A program made the translations under genes and the position numbers. Shown piece after piece: positions 8,058 through 18,990 of a stretch of DNA of 64,000 nucleotides. The stretch comes from Alphaproteobacteria bacterium Ga0077535 (GTDB lineage Bacteria; Pseudomonadota; Alphaproteobacteria; Caulobacterales; Aquidulcibacteraceae). The first letter of the stretch is position 1; each line of letters opens with the position of its first letter. Location of the stretch: positions 107,764 to 171,763 of the forward strand of contig LNEK01000030.1 of the NCBI GenBank assembly GCA_001464425.1. The letters are read 5' to 3'. The notes beneath the pieces were generated by a model that saw only the letters and a program-made list of their open reading frames with translations, was not told the origin of the DNA and did no database searches.

Positions 8058-8488
8058 GCGCGCCGAGTATCCGCGTCGAGCGCCGCCTTGCCGCTTCGGC
8101 GGAGCGCGTGTTCGATGCATGGCTCGAGCCGGTTTGGATCGGTCGGTTCATGTTCGGACCGCATCTGCGCGATGAGCAGGTGGTGAGTTTAGAGAACGAG
8201 CCGCGCGTGGGTGGCGTGTTTCATTATCGCGTCACGCGTGGCGGCACTGAGATCGATCACACTGGCACATACCGGGTGATCGATCGCCCGCGCCGGCTCG
8301 TGTTCACCTGGGGCGTTGATCAAGAGCAAGGCGATCGGAGCGTGGTGACAATCGCAATCGCGCCGGACGGCGATGGCTGCGTGCTGACGCTCACGCACGC
8401 AATGCATCCTGATTGGGCCGAGTATGCGGAGCGGACGCAAGCTGGATGGACGAAGATCGTCGGCGATTTGGCGGTGGCGCTGGCCTAG
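8054..8488 (+). CDS. SRPBCC/AHSA1-like protein (third of three)
   Basis: A 144-residue SRPBCC protein, more diverged than the first two: IRVERRLAASAERVFDAWLEPVWIGRFMFG, RLVFTWGV and the final helix GWTKIVGDLAVAL. Proteins of this type often act with an ArsR repressor as a small-molecule response module. The GTG start overlaps the previous stop by four bases. It is the last gene of the arsR operon and converges on the membrane-protein gene 8485-8703, overlapping it by four bases. Confidence 0.85.
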   Translation: MSAPSIRVERRLAASAERVFDAWLEPVWIGRFMFGPHLRDEQVVSLENEPRVGGVFHYRVTRGGTEIDHTGTYRVIDRPRRLVFTWGVDQEQGDRSVVTIAIAPDGDGCVLTLTHAMHPDWAEYAERTQAGWTKIVGDLAVALA

Positions 8489-8703
8489 ACTAACCCAATA
8501 AAACCCAATGCCACCGCGGCACACGCGGCCGCCGCCGCTATCTTCAATGCGACTAAGACTGTGTAAGTCACAGGTTGGTGAGAGAGTACGATTCGCGGAC
8601 CGCCGAAAGCCGTCGATACACCAGAGCGCAATTCTGGCCAGACAAACCAAAACCCGCCCAGCGCGACCACGGCCGCCATTCCTCGCGCAAGGAACTCAAT
8701 CAC
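8485..8703 (-). CDS. Small membrane protein of unknown function
   Basis: A 72-residue protein with a hydrophobic N-terminal segment (residues about 7-24) and a second long one (about 48-70), joined by a short polar loop. No family was recognised. Its GTG start overlaps the stop codon of the VOC gene upstream (GTGA), so the pair is translated together. Confidence 0.6.
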   Translation of the reverse strand: MIEFLARGMAAVVALGGFWFVWPELRSGVSTAFGGPRIVLSHQPVTYTVLVALKIAAAAACAAVALGFIGLV

Positions 8704-9074
8704 GCAGGCTGCACCAAGCTCAGCATGTTCAAATCCGGATCGTGAAACCAGGCGACCTTTGTGCCATCTGGCGCGCTCCAGATGCCTTTTGCGTCCTGCG
8801 GCAGAAATCCGAAGCGCGCGAACACGATGCCCTTGGCGGCGAGGCCATCGACCGATTTTTCCATATCGCTCACGTCAAACGCGAGGATGGCATAAGGCGC
8901 GGGCACGACCGCTGGCGTTTTAGAGACGCGTATCTTGAGGTTCTTTGTCGCGAACACGGCGGCGAACTGGTCCTCGTGCAGAAACTTCAGCCCCAGCGTC
9001 TCGCCGTAAAACGCTTTCGCGATCTCGGGCTTGGCAGTGCCGACTAGAACCGTTGCGGTGGATGATGCGAGCAT
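8700..9074 (-). CDS. VOC-family (glyoxalase/bleomycin-resistance fold) protein
   Basis: A 124-residue single-module VOC protein. It reads ATVLVGTAKPEIAKAFYGETLGLKFLHED at the start, the usual first beta-alpha-beta unit, then FDVSDMEKSVDGLAAKGI and APDGTKVAWFHDPDLNMLSLVQ, with the final GlxI-type Asp-Pro-Asp-Leu-Asn. The fold hosts metal-dependent lyases, dioxygenases and drug-binding proteins; the substrate here is unknown. GGGAGG precedes the ATG. It is followed by the overlapping small membrane gene. Confidence 0.8.
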   Translation of the reverse strand: MLASSTATVLVGTAKPEIAKAFYGETLGLKFLHEDQFAAVFATKNLKIRVSKTPAVVPAPYAILAFDVSDMEKSVDGLAAKGIVFARFGFLPQDAKGIWSAPDGTKVAWFHDPDLNMLSLVQPA

Positions 9075-9121
9075 GTGCGAACCTCCCTTGGCCTCACCCT
9101 AATCACCGAACGCCAAAGCCC

Positions 9122-9158
9122 AAAACAAAACCGCCGGCCTTTGGGGGGCCGGCGGTTT
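9122..9158 (-). terminator. ftsH: Intrinsic terminator after ftsH
   Basis: A perfect 12-base stem, AAACCGCCGGCC (9128-9139) with GGCCGGCGGTTT (9147-9158), closes a 7-base loop. Read on the minus strand it is followed by TTTTGTTTTG, directly after the ftsH stop codon. Confidence 0.8.
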
Positions 9159-9165
9159 GTTGTTC

Positions 9166-11100
<1,935 letters not shown>

Positions 11101-11238
11101 CAACCGACCTTCTGGCCACGCGCGCCGCACTTAGGCGCGAAAACATTTCATTCAGCAAGATAGGGACCGTAGCCCAGGCTGAACACCCCTTACTGCCATG
11201 AAGCGCGTCAAGGCGGGGTGAACGCCAAGCCACAAAGT

Positions 11239-12426
11239 TCAATGGGTTTTCGTGTCGTTAATGCGGCCCAAAAGGTGCTCTACACGGGACTGAAGCAGCC
11301 AATACGCGTCAGACGCCGCAACGGATTGCCGTTCAGCGCCGCGCGCGAGCACTGGCCCGCCGCCTTCGACGATGACAGCCCACCCAGGTTCCCTCATCGC
11401 GAGCGCGAGGCGCGCGTCCCAAACTGTCTCCTCCCCGACTGGCAGCGGCAGTGCCGGCGGCGGCTTTGCGCCGTCCGCCCGGCCCGCTAACGCGCCCGGA
11501 TCACGGGTGATGCGAAAACCTCCCGGCGCCGGCCGCACCAGCGCGCCAGCGCGGGTAAACGGATGGGTGACGTCCTGCTTGAGAGCGACTTCTGCCACGC
11601 GTTGCTGAGCGCCTGCGGCGGCTAGCAGCACACTCAGTGCGCGCGCACGGATAGCCGGGCTGGCATCCCAGGCTTCGGAGTCGACGATCATGGCGTCGCC
11701 GTCGTAGCTGACGCGGCGTTGAATGAGATCGAACACTGCGTCATCGAGCGCTTGGGCGCGCGGGGCAAGACGTTCGGCCAAAGCAGCCAATCGCATTGGA
11801 TCGAATAGCGCGGTGGCGAGCGCCTTGCGCGCACGGGCACGCGCAAAATCTGGATTTGCGTTCGCTGGATCTTCGATCCAATCAGCGCCGCGCAAGCGAA
11901 GCACCTCCCGCAACGCTTCACGCCTGGCACACAAGAGCGGGCGGGCGAGCCAGACGCCGCGCCCTTCGGGCCAAAGCGGCAAAGGTGTGAACGCCCGCAT
12001 GCCGGCCAAGCCGCGCCATGAACTGCCGCGCGCGGCGCGAATTAGAACCGTCTCGGCTTGGTCGTCGCGCGTGTGGCCTGTGACGAGAACGGAAGAGCGA
12101 AGACGCCGGGCTACATTTCCGACGGCACGATAACGCTGTTCTCGCGCGGAAGCCTGCCCAGCTTTCACGCCCATCGGCCAACTCAATGTTGCGATTTCAG
12201 CGTGAACGCCCAGCGCCTCGGCAATCGACTGAGCACGAGCAGCATCCAAATGCGAGCCATCGCGTAGCGCATGATCGACGACGACGGCACGGAGACGCGC
12301 TGCACCCAATTGGTCGGCCAGCAGATGCAACAGCGCGACCGAATCGCCGCCGCCTGAGAGTGCAACGAGGATCGGCCCCTCGCCCGCGATCGCGTCGATG
12401 CGCTCGATCGTCAACCGATCGAGCAT
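11239..12426 (-). CDS. tilS: tRNA(Ile)-lysidine synthetase
   Basis: TilS attaches lysine to C34 of tRNA-Ile(CAU), letting it read AUA codons. The 395-residue protein has the PP-loop ATP-binding motif SGGGDS (residues about 25-30) in VALSGGGDSVALLHLL, then VVDHALRDGS and GHTRDDQAETVLIRAARGS, the family signature. The C-terminal domains are short and diverged. It lies 12 bases after cpoB and 138 bases before ftsH on the same strand. The gene is of interest with infC, whose apparent start codon is AUA (initiator tRNA, not TilS, would read it). Confidence 0.93.
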   Translation of the reverse strand: MLDRLTIERIDAIAGEGPILVALSGGGDSVALLHLLADQLGAARLRAVVVDHALRDGSHLDAARAQSIAEALGVHAEIATLSWPMGVKAGQASAREQRYRAVGNVARRLRSSVLVTGHTRDDQAETVLIRAARGSSWRGLAGMRAFTPLPLWPEGRGVWLARPLLCARREALREVLRLRGADWIEDPANANPDFARARARKALATALFDPMRLAALAERLAPRAQALDDAVFDLIQRRVSYDGDAMIVDSEAWDASPAIRARALSVLLAAAGAQQRVAEVALKQDVTHPFTRAGALVRPAPGGFRITRDPGALAGRADGAKPPPALPLPVGEETVWDARLALAMREPGWAVIVEGGGPVLARGAERQSVAASDAYWLLQSRVEHLLGRINDTKTH

Positions 12427-12438
12427 GGCTTTACGGCT

Positions 12439-13257
12439 TTAAGCGGCGCAGTTGGCGGCGCGGGCTTCGCGGGCGGCGAGATCGCGCACATTGCGCGGCG
12501 CGTTGGGATATTGGCGCGCCAGCGATGAGAAAGCGCTGCAGCCGCGGCGGGTGTCGCCCATGTTGACGAGCGCCATGCCGAGACGCACTTGCGCTTCCGC
12601 GGCGCGCGGCGCGTTGCGGTTAGCCTGCAAGTACTGGACGAAATTCGCAGCGGCATCGGTATGGTTATTGCGCGCCGCGAGCGTGAAGGCGAACCAGAAA
12701 CGCGCATCGGCGGCGGTCTCCGCGTTCGGGAATTCCTCCAGGAAAGACGAAAGCGCCGCTTCCGCTTCGGCGAGTTGGCCGTTGTTCAGGAGTTGGCGCG
12801 CGCGGGTGTATTCGGCGCCGGCGTCGCGCGGGGCAGACGGCACTGGCGTGGCGGCTGGCATCGTGCCCAGGGTTCCGGTGGCGTTGCGCTGTGCGCCATT
12901 GAGCGTCGTAGGCGCGGGATTGGCGCCCTCCGTCGCGGGTAGGACGGTAGCGTCCGACGGCGGCGGCGTAGTGAGTTGCTGGTTCACGCCGGCGAGTTCG
13001 CCAACCATGCCGCGCAACCGTGTGATTTCGCGCTGCGCCTGATTGAGCTCGTACTGAACGCGCTCGTTCTCGGCGGTTTGCTCACGCAATTGCCGCTCAA
13101 GCTCCTCGATACGGTCCTGCCGCGCCTCAGCGCCGACAGGCACGTTTGGAGGCGGCAGCGAGGTTTGTGCCGAAGCCGTGGCTGCAAAAAAAAGCCCGGC
13201 CGCGGCGAAACACGCCGCGAGCCGGGTCCGTACTGGATGGTCCGAACGATGAAGCAT
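12439..13257 (-). CDS. cpoB: Tol-Pal system protein CpoB (YbgF)
   Basis: CpoB is a periplasmic partner of TolA that links outer-membrane constriction with peptidoglycan synthesis. The 272-residue protein has a signal peptide (to about residue 30, ATASAQ), a predicted coiled coil (about 48-90, repeated Glu/Gln/Arg with QDRIEELERQLREQ), a Pro/Thr-rich linker and three TPR repeats (about 150-270, YTRARQLLNNGQLAEAEAALSSFL onwards). AAGG lies nine bases before the ATG. Its place after pal is the conserved tol operon order. Confidence 0.92.
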   Translation of the reverse strand: MLHRSDHPVRTRLAACFAAAGLFFAATASAQTSLPPPNVPVGAEARQDRIEELERQLREQTAENERVQYELNQAQREITRLRGMVGELAGVNQQLTTPPPSDATVLPATEGANPAPTTLNGAQRNATGTLGTMPAATPVPSAPRDAGAEYTRARQLLNNGQLAEAEAALSSFLEEFPNAETAADARFWFAFTLAARNNHTDAAANFVQYLQANRNAPRAAEAQVRLGMALVNMGDTRRGCSAFSSLARQYPNAPRNVRDLAAREARAANCAA

Positions 13258-13297
13258 GGCCGAAACCTTATCCCACGTCCGGGCTAAATTTGGGCGC

Positions 13298-13798
13298 TTA
13301 CGAGACAGCGCCGCTAACGATCTGCGTGTGTGCGTTCCGGTTCACACTCCAGGCCTCTTCGTTCGAACGCGCATCGAGCGGACGCTCTTTGCCGTAGGAC
13401 ACGGTTTCGAGGCGGTTCGCGGCGACGCCGAGCGAGACCAGATAATCCTTCGCAGCGGCGGCGCGGCGCGCGCCGAGAGCGAGGTTGTATTCGCGGGTGC
13501 CGCGTTCGTCGGCATTGCCGGCGACGAGAACGCGGACGTTCTGGTAACGCTGCAGCCAGGCCGCCTGGCGCTCGAGCACCGAGCGAGCTTCCGGCGTCAG
13601 ATCGAAGCGATCATAACCAAAGAAGACGCGGTCACCGACGGAGACGCGGAAGTCTTCAGCGGAGCCGGCAACCGGGCCACGCGGCTGTTCAACCGGCGGG
13701 GTCGTGTTGTTGGTCGGCGGGGTGGTTTCGGCAGGCGGGCGGCTGGCGCACGCGGCGAGTGCGGCAACGGCCGCGAGTGCAACTACAAACTTACGCAT
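13298..13798 (-). CDS. pal: Peptidoglycan-associated lipoprotein Pal
   Basis: Pal anchors the outer membrane to peptidoglycan and is moved to the division site by Tol. The 166-residue protein starts with a lipoprotein signal peptide (lipobox LAAC, Cys about residue 17), has a Pro/Thr linker, and an OmpA-like domain from about 60. There FGYDRFDLTPEA, NADERGTREYNLALGARRA (the diaminopimelate-binding Asp and Arg) and VSYGKERP are present. GGGAGA lies about 10 bases before the ATG. Confidence 0.95.
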   Translation of the reverse strand: MRKFVVALAAVAALAACASRPPAETTPPTNNTTPPVEQPRGPVAGSAEDFRVSVGDRVFFGYDRFDLTPEARSVLERQAAWLQRYQNVRVLVAGNADERGTREYNLALGARRAAAAKDYLVSLGVAANRLETVSYGKERPLDARSNEEAWSVNRNAHTQIVSGAVS

Positions 13799-13904
13799 AA
13801 GGATAATTCTCCCCTAATCAGCGGCGCATTCGGCGAACACCGTACCCCCGGCTCAAGAATGCAAACCTTACCGACATGGTTCCTACCAAACAATCGTGTT
13901 CCGA

Positions 13905-15230
13905 TCACGGCAAAAGCGGTGACCAGGCGGGGTCAGAAGCGTCAGTTTGCGTGGGAATCTGACGTAAATTCCGTCCAGTAAGGTCAACAGACCATAAACG
14001 CGCGCCGGTTCCGCGACCTTCGCGGAAGAACATAATCACTCGCCCATTAGGCGACCAAGTCGGCGCTTCGTCGAGATACGACTCGGTTAGAATGCGTTCA
14101 CCAGAACCATCAGGACGCATCACGCCGATCGCGAAGCGGCCGCCACCTTCACGTGTAAAGGCGATGAGATCGCCGCGCGGCGACCACACCGGCGTCGAAT
14201 AGCGTCCTTGGCCAAAGCTGACACGGCGCTGGCCCGAGCCATCAGAGTTCATCACGTAAAGCTGCGGAGAGCCGCCACGATCCGACGTGAAGACGATCTG
14301 GCTGCCATCAGGCGAATAGCTTGGGGACGTGTCGATCGCAGCGCTGTTGGTGAGCCGCTGCCGCGAGCGGCTACGCAAATCCATCGTGAAGATCTCGGAA
14401 TTGCCGTTCATGTCGAGCGTAAAGACGATGCCCTGCCCGTTCGGCGAGAAGCGCGGCGAGAACGTCATGCCCGGGAAATCCCCCAGCACTTCGCGGCGAT
14501 TAGTTTCGAGATTGTAGAGGAACACGCGCGGCGCGCCGGTCTCGAAGCTCATGTAAGTGATCATTTGCGTCGAGGGCGAGAAGCGCGGCGTCAGCACCAT
14601 CGCGTCTGATCCAGTCAAGAAGAACGGGTTGGCGCCGTCCTGATCCATGATCATCAGTCGCTTCACGCGGTTCGTACGCGGGCCGCTTTCCGAGACGAAA
14701 ACGATGCGCGTGTCGAAATAGCCGCGCTCGCCGGTGAGCTGTTCGTAGATGCGGTCGGAAATCTTGTGCGCGATGCGACGCCAATTGTCCGGCGTGGTCG
14801 TGTAGCTGAACCCGGTGAGCTGCTGTTCGGCAAACACGTCGTACAGGCGGAAATCAATGCGGATACGGCCATCGGAGAGCGGCGTGACTTGGCCCACCAC
14901 GAGGCCTTGTGCGTCGATGATCTTCCAGTCGGCGAAGCGCGGCGGCACTTCCAGCGCCTGGATGCGCTCGATGAAGGCGCTAGATGCGATCGGGCGGAAC
15001 AGCGCAGAGCGTTCGAGGTTAGCGCGAATGACGCCGGCGACGTCGCGCCCGACCTGCTGCGCGGGCGTGTTCGGCCCAAGGAAATCCACCACCGCAATCG
15101 GCATCGGGTTGAGGTGGCCCTCGGTGACGCTGACGCGCACCTGAGCGTGCGCCGGAGCGGCGAGAGCGGTCGCAATGATGACGGCGCAGGCCGTAAGAAA
15201 GTTCCGGATCATGGCTTCTGCTCTCTTCAT
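13905..15230 (-). CDS. tolB: Tol-Pal system beta-propeller protein TolB
   Basis: TolB is the periplasmic beta-propeller that binds Pal and is released by TolA. The 441-residue protein has a signal peptide ending APAHAQ, an N-terminal alpha/beta domain (about 30-165) and a six-bladed WD40-like propeller with repeated SPDG, SPNG and SPRGD turns. The start at 15230 overlaps the tolA stop as ATGA; a second ATG at 15212 is in frame and would give a shorter signal peptide. Gene order tolA-tolB-pal is standard. Confidence 0.95.
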   Translation of the reverse strand: MKRAEAMIRNFLTACAVIIATALAAPAHAQVRVSVTEGHLNPMPIAVVDFLGPNTPAQQVGRDVAGVIRANLERSALFRPIASSAFIERIQALEVPPRFADWKIIDAQGLVVGQVTPLSDGRIRIDFRLYDVFAEQQLTGFSYTTTPDNWRRIAHKISDRIYEQLTGERGYFDTRIVFVSESGPRTNRVKRLMIMDQDGANPFFLTGSDAMVLTPRFSPSTQMITYMSFETGAPRVFLYNLETNRREVLGDFPGMTFSPRFSPNGQGIVFTLDMNGNSEIFTMDLRSRSRQRLTNSAAIDTSPSYSPDGSQIVFTSDRGGSPQLYVMNSDGSGQRRVSFGQGRYSTPVWSPRGDLIAFTREGGGRFAIGVMRPDGSGERILTESYLDEAPTWSPNGRVIMFFREGRGTGARLWSVDLTGRNLRQIPTQTDASDPAWSPLLP

Positions 15231-15958
15231 TGTTCCAGCTCGAACGTGACTTCCTGGTCCCGCCAAAGATCATAGGCTTCGCCGACGATCGGGTCTTCCG
15301 GCAAACGGTCGATCGGATCGCAGGTGCGCACTGCGCGCAACGCACGGTTTACTGCCTCGGTCATCAACGGATCGAATGTGTAATTGGTGGGGCGAATGAC
15401 GCGCGGCTGGCCGCTGAGACTGCCATCGCGGTTAAGCCGTATCGAAACGGTGACACTCAGGCGCTCCGGGTCTGGCAGGTCAGCAACCGAACGCCAGCAC
15501 CGATTCAGCGCGGCGCTTGAGATCGAGGCGATGCGCGATTCCAGCGAGGCGGTTTCGGCGGTTCCGCGGCCCGCGCCGCGCTGGTTCCGATCCGCCGTAT
15601 CGCCGCGCTCACGGCGCTGGCCAGGATCGCGCGAGCGATCGATGAAGTCGCTGGCGTCAGAGAGATCGAAATTATCGTTCTGCGGGCGCGGCGGCGGCCG
15701 CCTCGGCGGGGCCGTTGGCGATGGCGTTGGCGCTGTTTGCTCCGCGCTGATCGTGTCTTCCTCGGCGGCAGAGACCTCTTCGTCCGGCACATCCATGGCG
15801 AGCGCACGGACGTTGGTTTCCGCCGAGATGTCGACGATCTCGATTGGCACGATGGCGGCGCCTTGCGTTTCCAAACCGCCGCGCGCTTCCCACGCCAGCA
15901 TTGTCATCAACACCGCGCCGACGTGACCAATAATGGAGACGACCAAGCCGGCCCGCAT
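15227..15958 (-). CDS. tolA: TolA-like energy-transducing protein
   Basis: A 243-residue protein anchored by one N-terminal membrane segment (about residues 5-24, with the H in SIIGHVG). A Pro/Arg-rich periplasmic spacer (about 60-130) and a C-terminal TonB/TolA-like domain (about 135-243, [13 protein letters not shown] and [13 protein letters not shown]) follow. It would pass the proton-motive force from TolQR to TolB-Pal. The spacer is shorter than in E. coli TolA and lacks the long Ala/Lys/Glu helix, as is usual in alphaproteobacteria. It begins four bases after tolR. Confidence 0.88.
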   Translation of the reverse strand: MRAGLVVSIIGHVGAVLMTMLAWEARGGLETQGAAIVPIEIVDISAETNVRALAMDVPDEEVSAAEEDTISAEQTAPTPSPTAPPRRPPPRPQNDNFDLSDASDFIDRSRDPGQRRERGDTADRNQRGAGRGTAETASLESRIASISSAALNRCWRSVADLPDPERLSVTVSIRLNRDGSLSGQPRVIRPTNYTFDPLMTEAVNRALRAVRTCDPIDRLPEDPIVGEAYDLWRDQEVTFELEQ

Positions 15959-15962
15959 GGGA

Positions 15963-16427
15963 TCATCGTCTCCCTGCCGCAGGGCGGTCTTCGTCGGTGT
16001 CAGTGACGAGCTGCAGTTTGCGGAAGCCTGCCGAACTCACGCTCGCCAAGACTTCGGCCATTGTGTCCCACGAGGTACGCGCGTCGCCGCGAATGTAGAT
16101 TGCGCGATCGTAGCCTTCGTTGGAAATGGCGCGCAGCCGCGGCACGAGCTCTGCGAGCGTAACTTGCGTTTCCTGCAGATAAATCACGCCATCACTCTGA
16201 ATGGTGATTGAGAGCGGATCGGTTTCGGCGGCCGACTGCTTCGCTTCGGTGCGCGGCAGCTCAATCGGGATCGAGACGGTCAGCAGCGGCGCGGTGACCA
16301 TGAACACGATCAGCAGAACGAGCATCACGTCCACGAACGGCGTGACGTTGATTTCGGACAGACGGCCGCGCCGCGCCGAACGGCGCCCGCGCCTGCCGCC
16401 CCCGCTTTTGGGGCCGAGGCCGGCCAT
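15963..16427 (-). CDS. tolR: TolR/ExbD-type proton-channel subunit
   Basis: A 154-residue ExbD/TolR protein. A basic cytoplasmic head (GRRGRRSARRGRLSEINVTP) leads into one membrane helix carrying the essential proton-pathway Asp in FVDVMLVLLIVF (about residue 33), then a periplasmic domain with VYLQ-like strands (about 80-140). It forms the stator with TolQ. Its ATG overlaps the tolQ stop (TAATG), showing translational coupling. Confidence 0.94.
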   Translation of the reverse strand: MAGLGPKSGGGRRGRRSARRGRLSEINVTPFVDVMLVLLIVFMVTAPLLTVSIPIELPRTEAKQSAAETDPLSITIQSDGVIYLQETQVTLAELVPRLRAISNEGYDRAIYIRGDARTSWDTMAEVLASVSSAGFRKLQLVTDTDEDRPAAGRR

Positions 16428-17116
16428 TAGCCGCGCTCGCTGAGCCGGCGCGACATGCGCGCGGCGACTTCGTCGCTGAAGGTTTCCAAGCGGTCTGCGA
16501 AGCGATCGAGATCGCCGGCAAACTTGTTATAGAAGATGACTGCAGGGATGGCGGCAACGAGGCCAAGCGCGGTTGCAAAGAGCGCTTCGGCAATACCGGG
16601 CGCGACGACCGCGAGATTGGTTTGCTGTTGCGCGGCAATGTTGGTGAAGGCGTTCATGATGCCCCACACGGTGCCGAAGAGCCCGATGAACGGGGCCGAG
16701 GCGCCGACGGTGGCGAGAAAGCCAATGTTGCGCGATGCGCGGCTCATCTCGCGCGAGATCTGCGCTTGCATCAGGCGATCGACGCGATCGAGCAGTTGCT
16801 GGCCGGCATCACCTGCCAGACCTGCCCGGCGCGCTTCGCGAAACTCACGCGCGGCGGCGGCGTAAACACGGGCCAGCGCATCGCGAGGCTTATCGCCGCC
16901 GCGATCGTCCACATCGTCCATCGAACGGCCGGACCAGAACTCGCGCTCGAACTTGCGCGCCTGCGCATCGAGATCGCCAAACTGCAACCATTTATCGACC
17001 GCGATGGCCCACGACCAAATCGAGGCCACGGCCAAAATCAGCATGACGCCCTTCACGACGGGGTCCGCTTCCAGAAAGAGTGTCCAGACCGTGATCTGTT
17101 CTGCGCCGGCTTCCAT
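16427..17116 (-). CDS. tolQ: TolQ/ExbB-type proton-channel subunit
   Basis: A 229-residue inner-membrane protein with three membrane segments: about 20-40, 130-150 and 165-190. The family motifs FLATVGASAPFIGLFGTVWG and the Pro-containing AEALFATALGLVAAIPAV are present. TolQ and TolR form the proton channel that drives TolA. The ATG at 17116 is preferred because GGGAG lies five to six bases upstream; a GTG at 17134 has no ribosome-binding site. It is the second gene of the operon after ybgC. Confidence 0.94.
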   Translation of the reverse strand: MEAGAEQITVWTLFLEADPVVKGVMLILAVASIWSWAIAVDKWLQFGDLDAQARKFEREFWSGRSMDDVDDRGGDKPRDALARVYAAAAREFREARRAGLAGDAGQQLLDRVDRLMQAQISREMSRASRNIGFLATVGASAPFIGLFGTVWGIMNAFTNIAAQQQTNLAVVAPGIAEALFATALGLVAAIPAVIFYNKFAGDLDRFADRLETFSDEVAARMSRRLSERG

Positions 17117-17201
17117 GCTCGCTCCCGCATCCACGGCTACTATGATTCAGCCGCGCCCCACCCCGGCTTAGAGCCGTAATAGTTTGTCAAAAGCTGGACG
17201 C

Positions 17202-17648
17202 CTATGGCTCTAGAAATGGTTTAAGCCGCTCTAAAAGCATGGCGGGCGGCTTTCGGGGCCGGCCCGTGAGGCTAATGCAACAGACTTGAACCTCTGCCGT
17301 CACCAGGGTTTCACCTGCTTTTTCCAGCCTCTGCGTGATGAAAATGCGGGGACCCCGCGTCGTTTCGAAGACGGTTCTGACGCTCAGCGCATCGTCGATC
17401 CGGGCCGGCCTTAAAAATTCTAGGGTGATCCGGTTCACGGCAAAGCCCAGCGGCTCGGGGCCGTTCAAGAGATCGCTGTGGTGAACGCCGGCCACACGGA
17501 GGAAGTCGCTGCGGCCGCGCTCGAAATAGCGCAGGTAATTGGCGTGATAGACGAGGCCGGTGAAGTCGGTGTCCTCGTAATAGATCCGCACCGGCAGGAT
17601 GTGGGTGCGGCCCTCGAAGCGCCCGGCGCTCGGCTCGTCGTTATTCAT
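17202..17648 (-). CDS. ybgC: Tol-Pal-associated acyl-CoA thioesterase YbgC
   Basis: A 148-residue hot-dog-fold thioesterase of the 4-hydroxybenzoyl-CoA type. The active-site region is IYYEDTDFTGLVYHANYLRYF, with the catalytic Asp in EDTDFTG (about residue 28) and the usual Tyr and His. YbgC hydrolyses short or medium acyl-CoA thioesters and sits first in nearly all tol-pal operons. The ATG at 17648 is chosen because the homologous part starts just after it and GGGG lies upstream. It overlaps the 3' end of the upstream acyltransferase gene by eight bases. Confidence 0.92.
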   Translation of the reverse strand: MNNDEPSAGRFEGRTHILPVRIYYEDTDFTGLVYHANYLRYFERGRSDFLRVAGVHHSDLLNGPEPLGFAVNRITLEFLRPARIDDALSVRTVFETTRGPRIFITQRLEKAGETLVTAEVQVCCISLTGRPRKPPAMLLERLKPFLEP

Positions 17649-18876
17649 GCCCCTGCGATACACGAACCGGACGGCGCGCGGCAATCATTGCGCCAAGGCG
17701 TCGGACCAGAGTCACCGCGTCGCCGGCCCGTGCAGTGGAAAAGCTATTCAGTTTGTGTAGCGGTCGGGCAAGCGCGTGAACGGCCCAGAGGTTGGCCGCC
17801 ATGGTCACGGTCAACAACGTGATGAAAAAGATCGGCCCTTCCCCGTCGATGCGCGGCATCACCCATCGCTCAATTTGCGGGTTCAGCAGGTGCAAAAACA
17901 GCGAATTGACGATGAGCAGATTGAGCGAGTTGCGCCCCCAGGTCTCAAGCTTCCCCCCCGCGATCGCGCCATAACGCGCTAACAACACAGAGAGCGCGAG
18001 CGCAAAGCCGATGCCAAAAATGGCCGTCGTAAAGAACATCGGCAAATTTCCGAACTGGCCGATCACCATCGAAACGCCAAAGCGGTCACCCAACCACGCC
18101 TGACCGCACTGCGCCGTAGTGTTCCAACGGCAACCGTCATTGAGGTGAAATGTGCCGGCCGCGCCAGCAGCACAAATGAGAAGCAGCGCATAAGCCGCGG
18201 CCGGCTTGCGCTCGATTGCGTGAACAACATCACGGGAGAAGTGACCGCCGACGAAAGCCGCGAATGCGACGCCGATAAGATTGAGCTGATAAATATTCCG
18301 CCAGCCTAGATCGGTCGCAACCAAAGTGAGCGCCAGCAGCATCACAGCGAGCGCAATCAACGCGCTCGGACCCATGCGGATGGCGAGCGCGCCCAACACA
18401 CGCACAACAGCGCTGGCGACCAGAAACCAAAGTGCAGTCAGCGAGTACTGGTCGCCGAACACCGCCATGCGCGCCAGGCCCCGCACGAAGCGCACAGGAT
18501 CGAGCGGGGCAACACCCAAAGCTTGTGCGAAGCCGCCAAGCGTCGCGATGAGGCGCAGCACATCAAACAGAGCGCTCGCTATCCATGTCAAAATGACCAG
18601 CGCGAGCGCCTGGCGCATCGTAGTGGCTAGCGACTTACTTTCGCGCCAGCCGACGCCGGAAAGAAAGAAGAAGAACACCATCATGAAGGCGGCGCCGAAC
18701 TTCCATTGCAGGAAGGCGCCCTCGCTGAAACTATCGCCAGCGCTCATGAACCATGGCGCGAGCGCATGGCCATAGATGACGCTAACTATTGCGATGCCGC
18801 GGCCGACATCGAGGACGTTCGCCCGCGCGCCATCATAACCGGCCCAATGCGCCGCGCGTGTCCAAAGCATCTTCAT
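17641..18876 (-). CDS. Acyltransferase family 3 membrane protein
   Basis: A 411-residue protein with about ten membrane segments. It opens with VLDVGRGIAIVSVIYGHAL, where the His of the YGHAL segment corresponds to the catalytic His of acyltransferase-3 proteins. Members add acetyl, succinyl or other acyl groups to surface sugars. The loop with CRWNTTAQCGQ (about residue 245) holds two Cys that may pair in the periplasm. It overlaps ybgC by eight bases, so it may share the tol promoter. Its acceptor is unknown. Confidence 0.8.
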   Translation of the reverse strand: MKMLWTRAAHWAGYDGARANVLDVGRGIAIVSVIYGHALAPWFMSAGDSFSEGAFLQWKFGAAFMMVFFFFLSGVGWRESKSLATTMRQALALVILTWIASALFDVLRLIATLGGFAQALGVAPLDPVRFVRGLARMAVFGDQYSLTALWFLVASAVVRVLGALAIRMGPSALIALAVMLLALTLVATDLGWRNIYQLNLIGVAFAAFVGGHFSRDVVHAIERKPAAAYALLLICAAGAAGTFHLNDGCRWNTTAQCGQAWLGDRFGVSMVIGQFGNLPMFFTTAIFGIGFALALSVLLARYGAIAGGKLETWGRNSLNLLIVNSLFLHLLNPQIERWVMPRIDGEGPIFFITLLTVTMAANLWAVHALARPLHKLNSFSTARAGDAVTLVRRLGAMIAARRPVRVSQGHE

Positions 18877-18990
18877 TCAAAAGCACAAAACCACGCGCGC
18901 GCAGCGCGTCAAATGAGAAGCCCAATCCGCGCGAAAATTAAGCATAGCGGGGGCGCTGCCGCACCTCATGTCAGGCGTGTTTGTCTCAAC

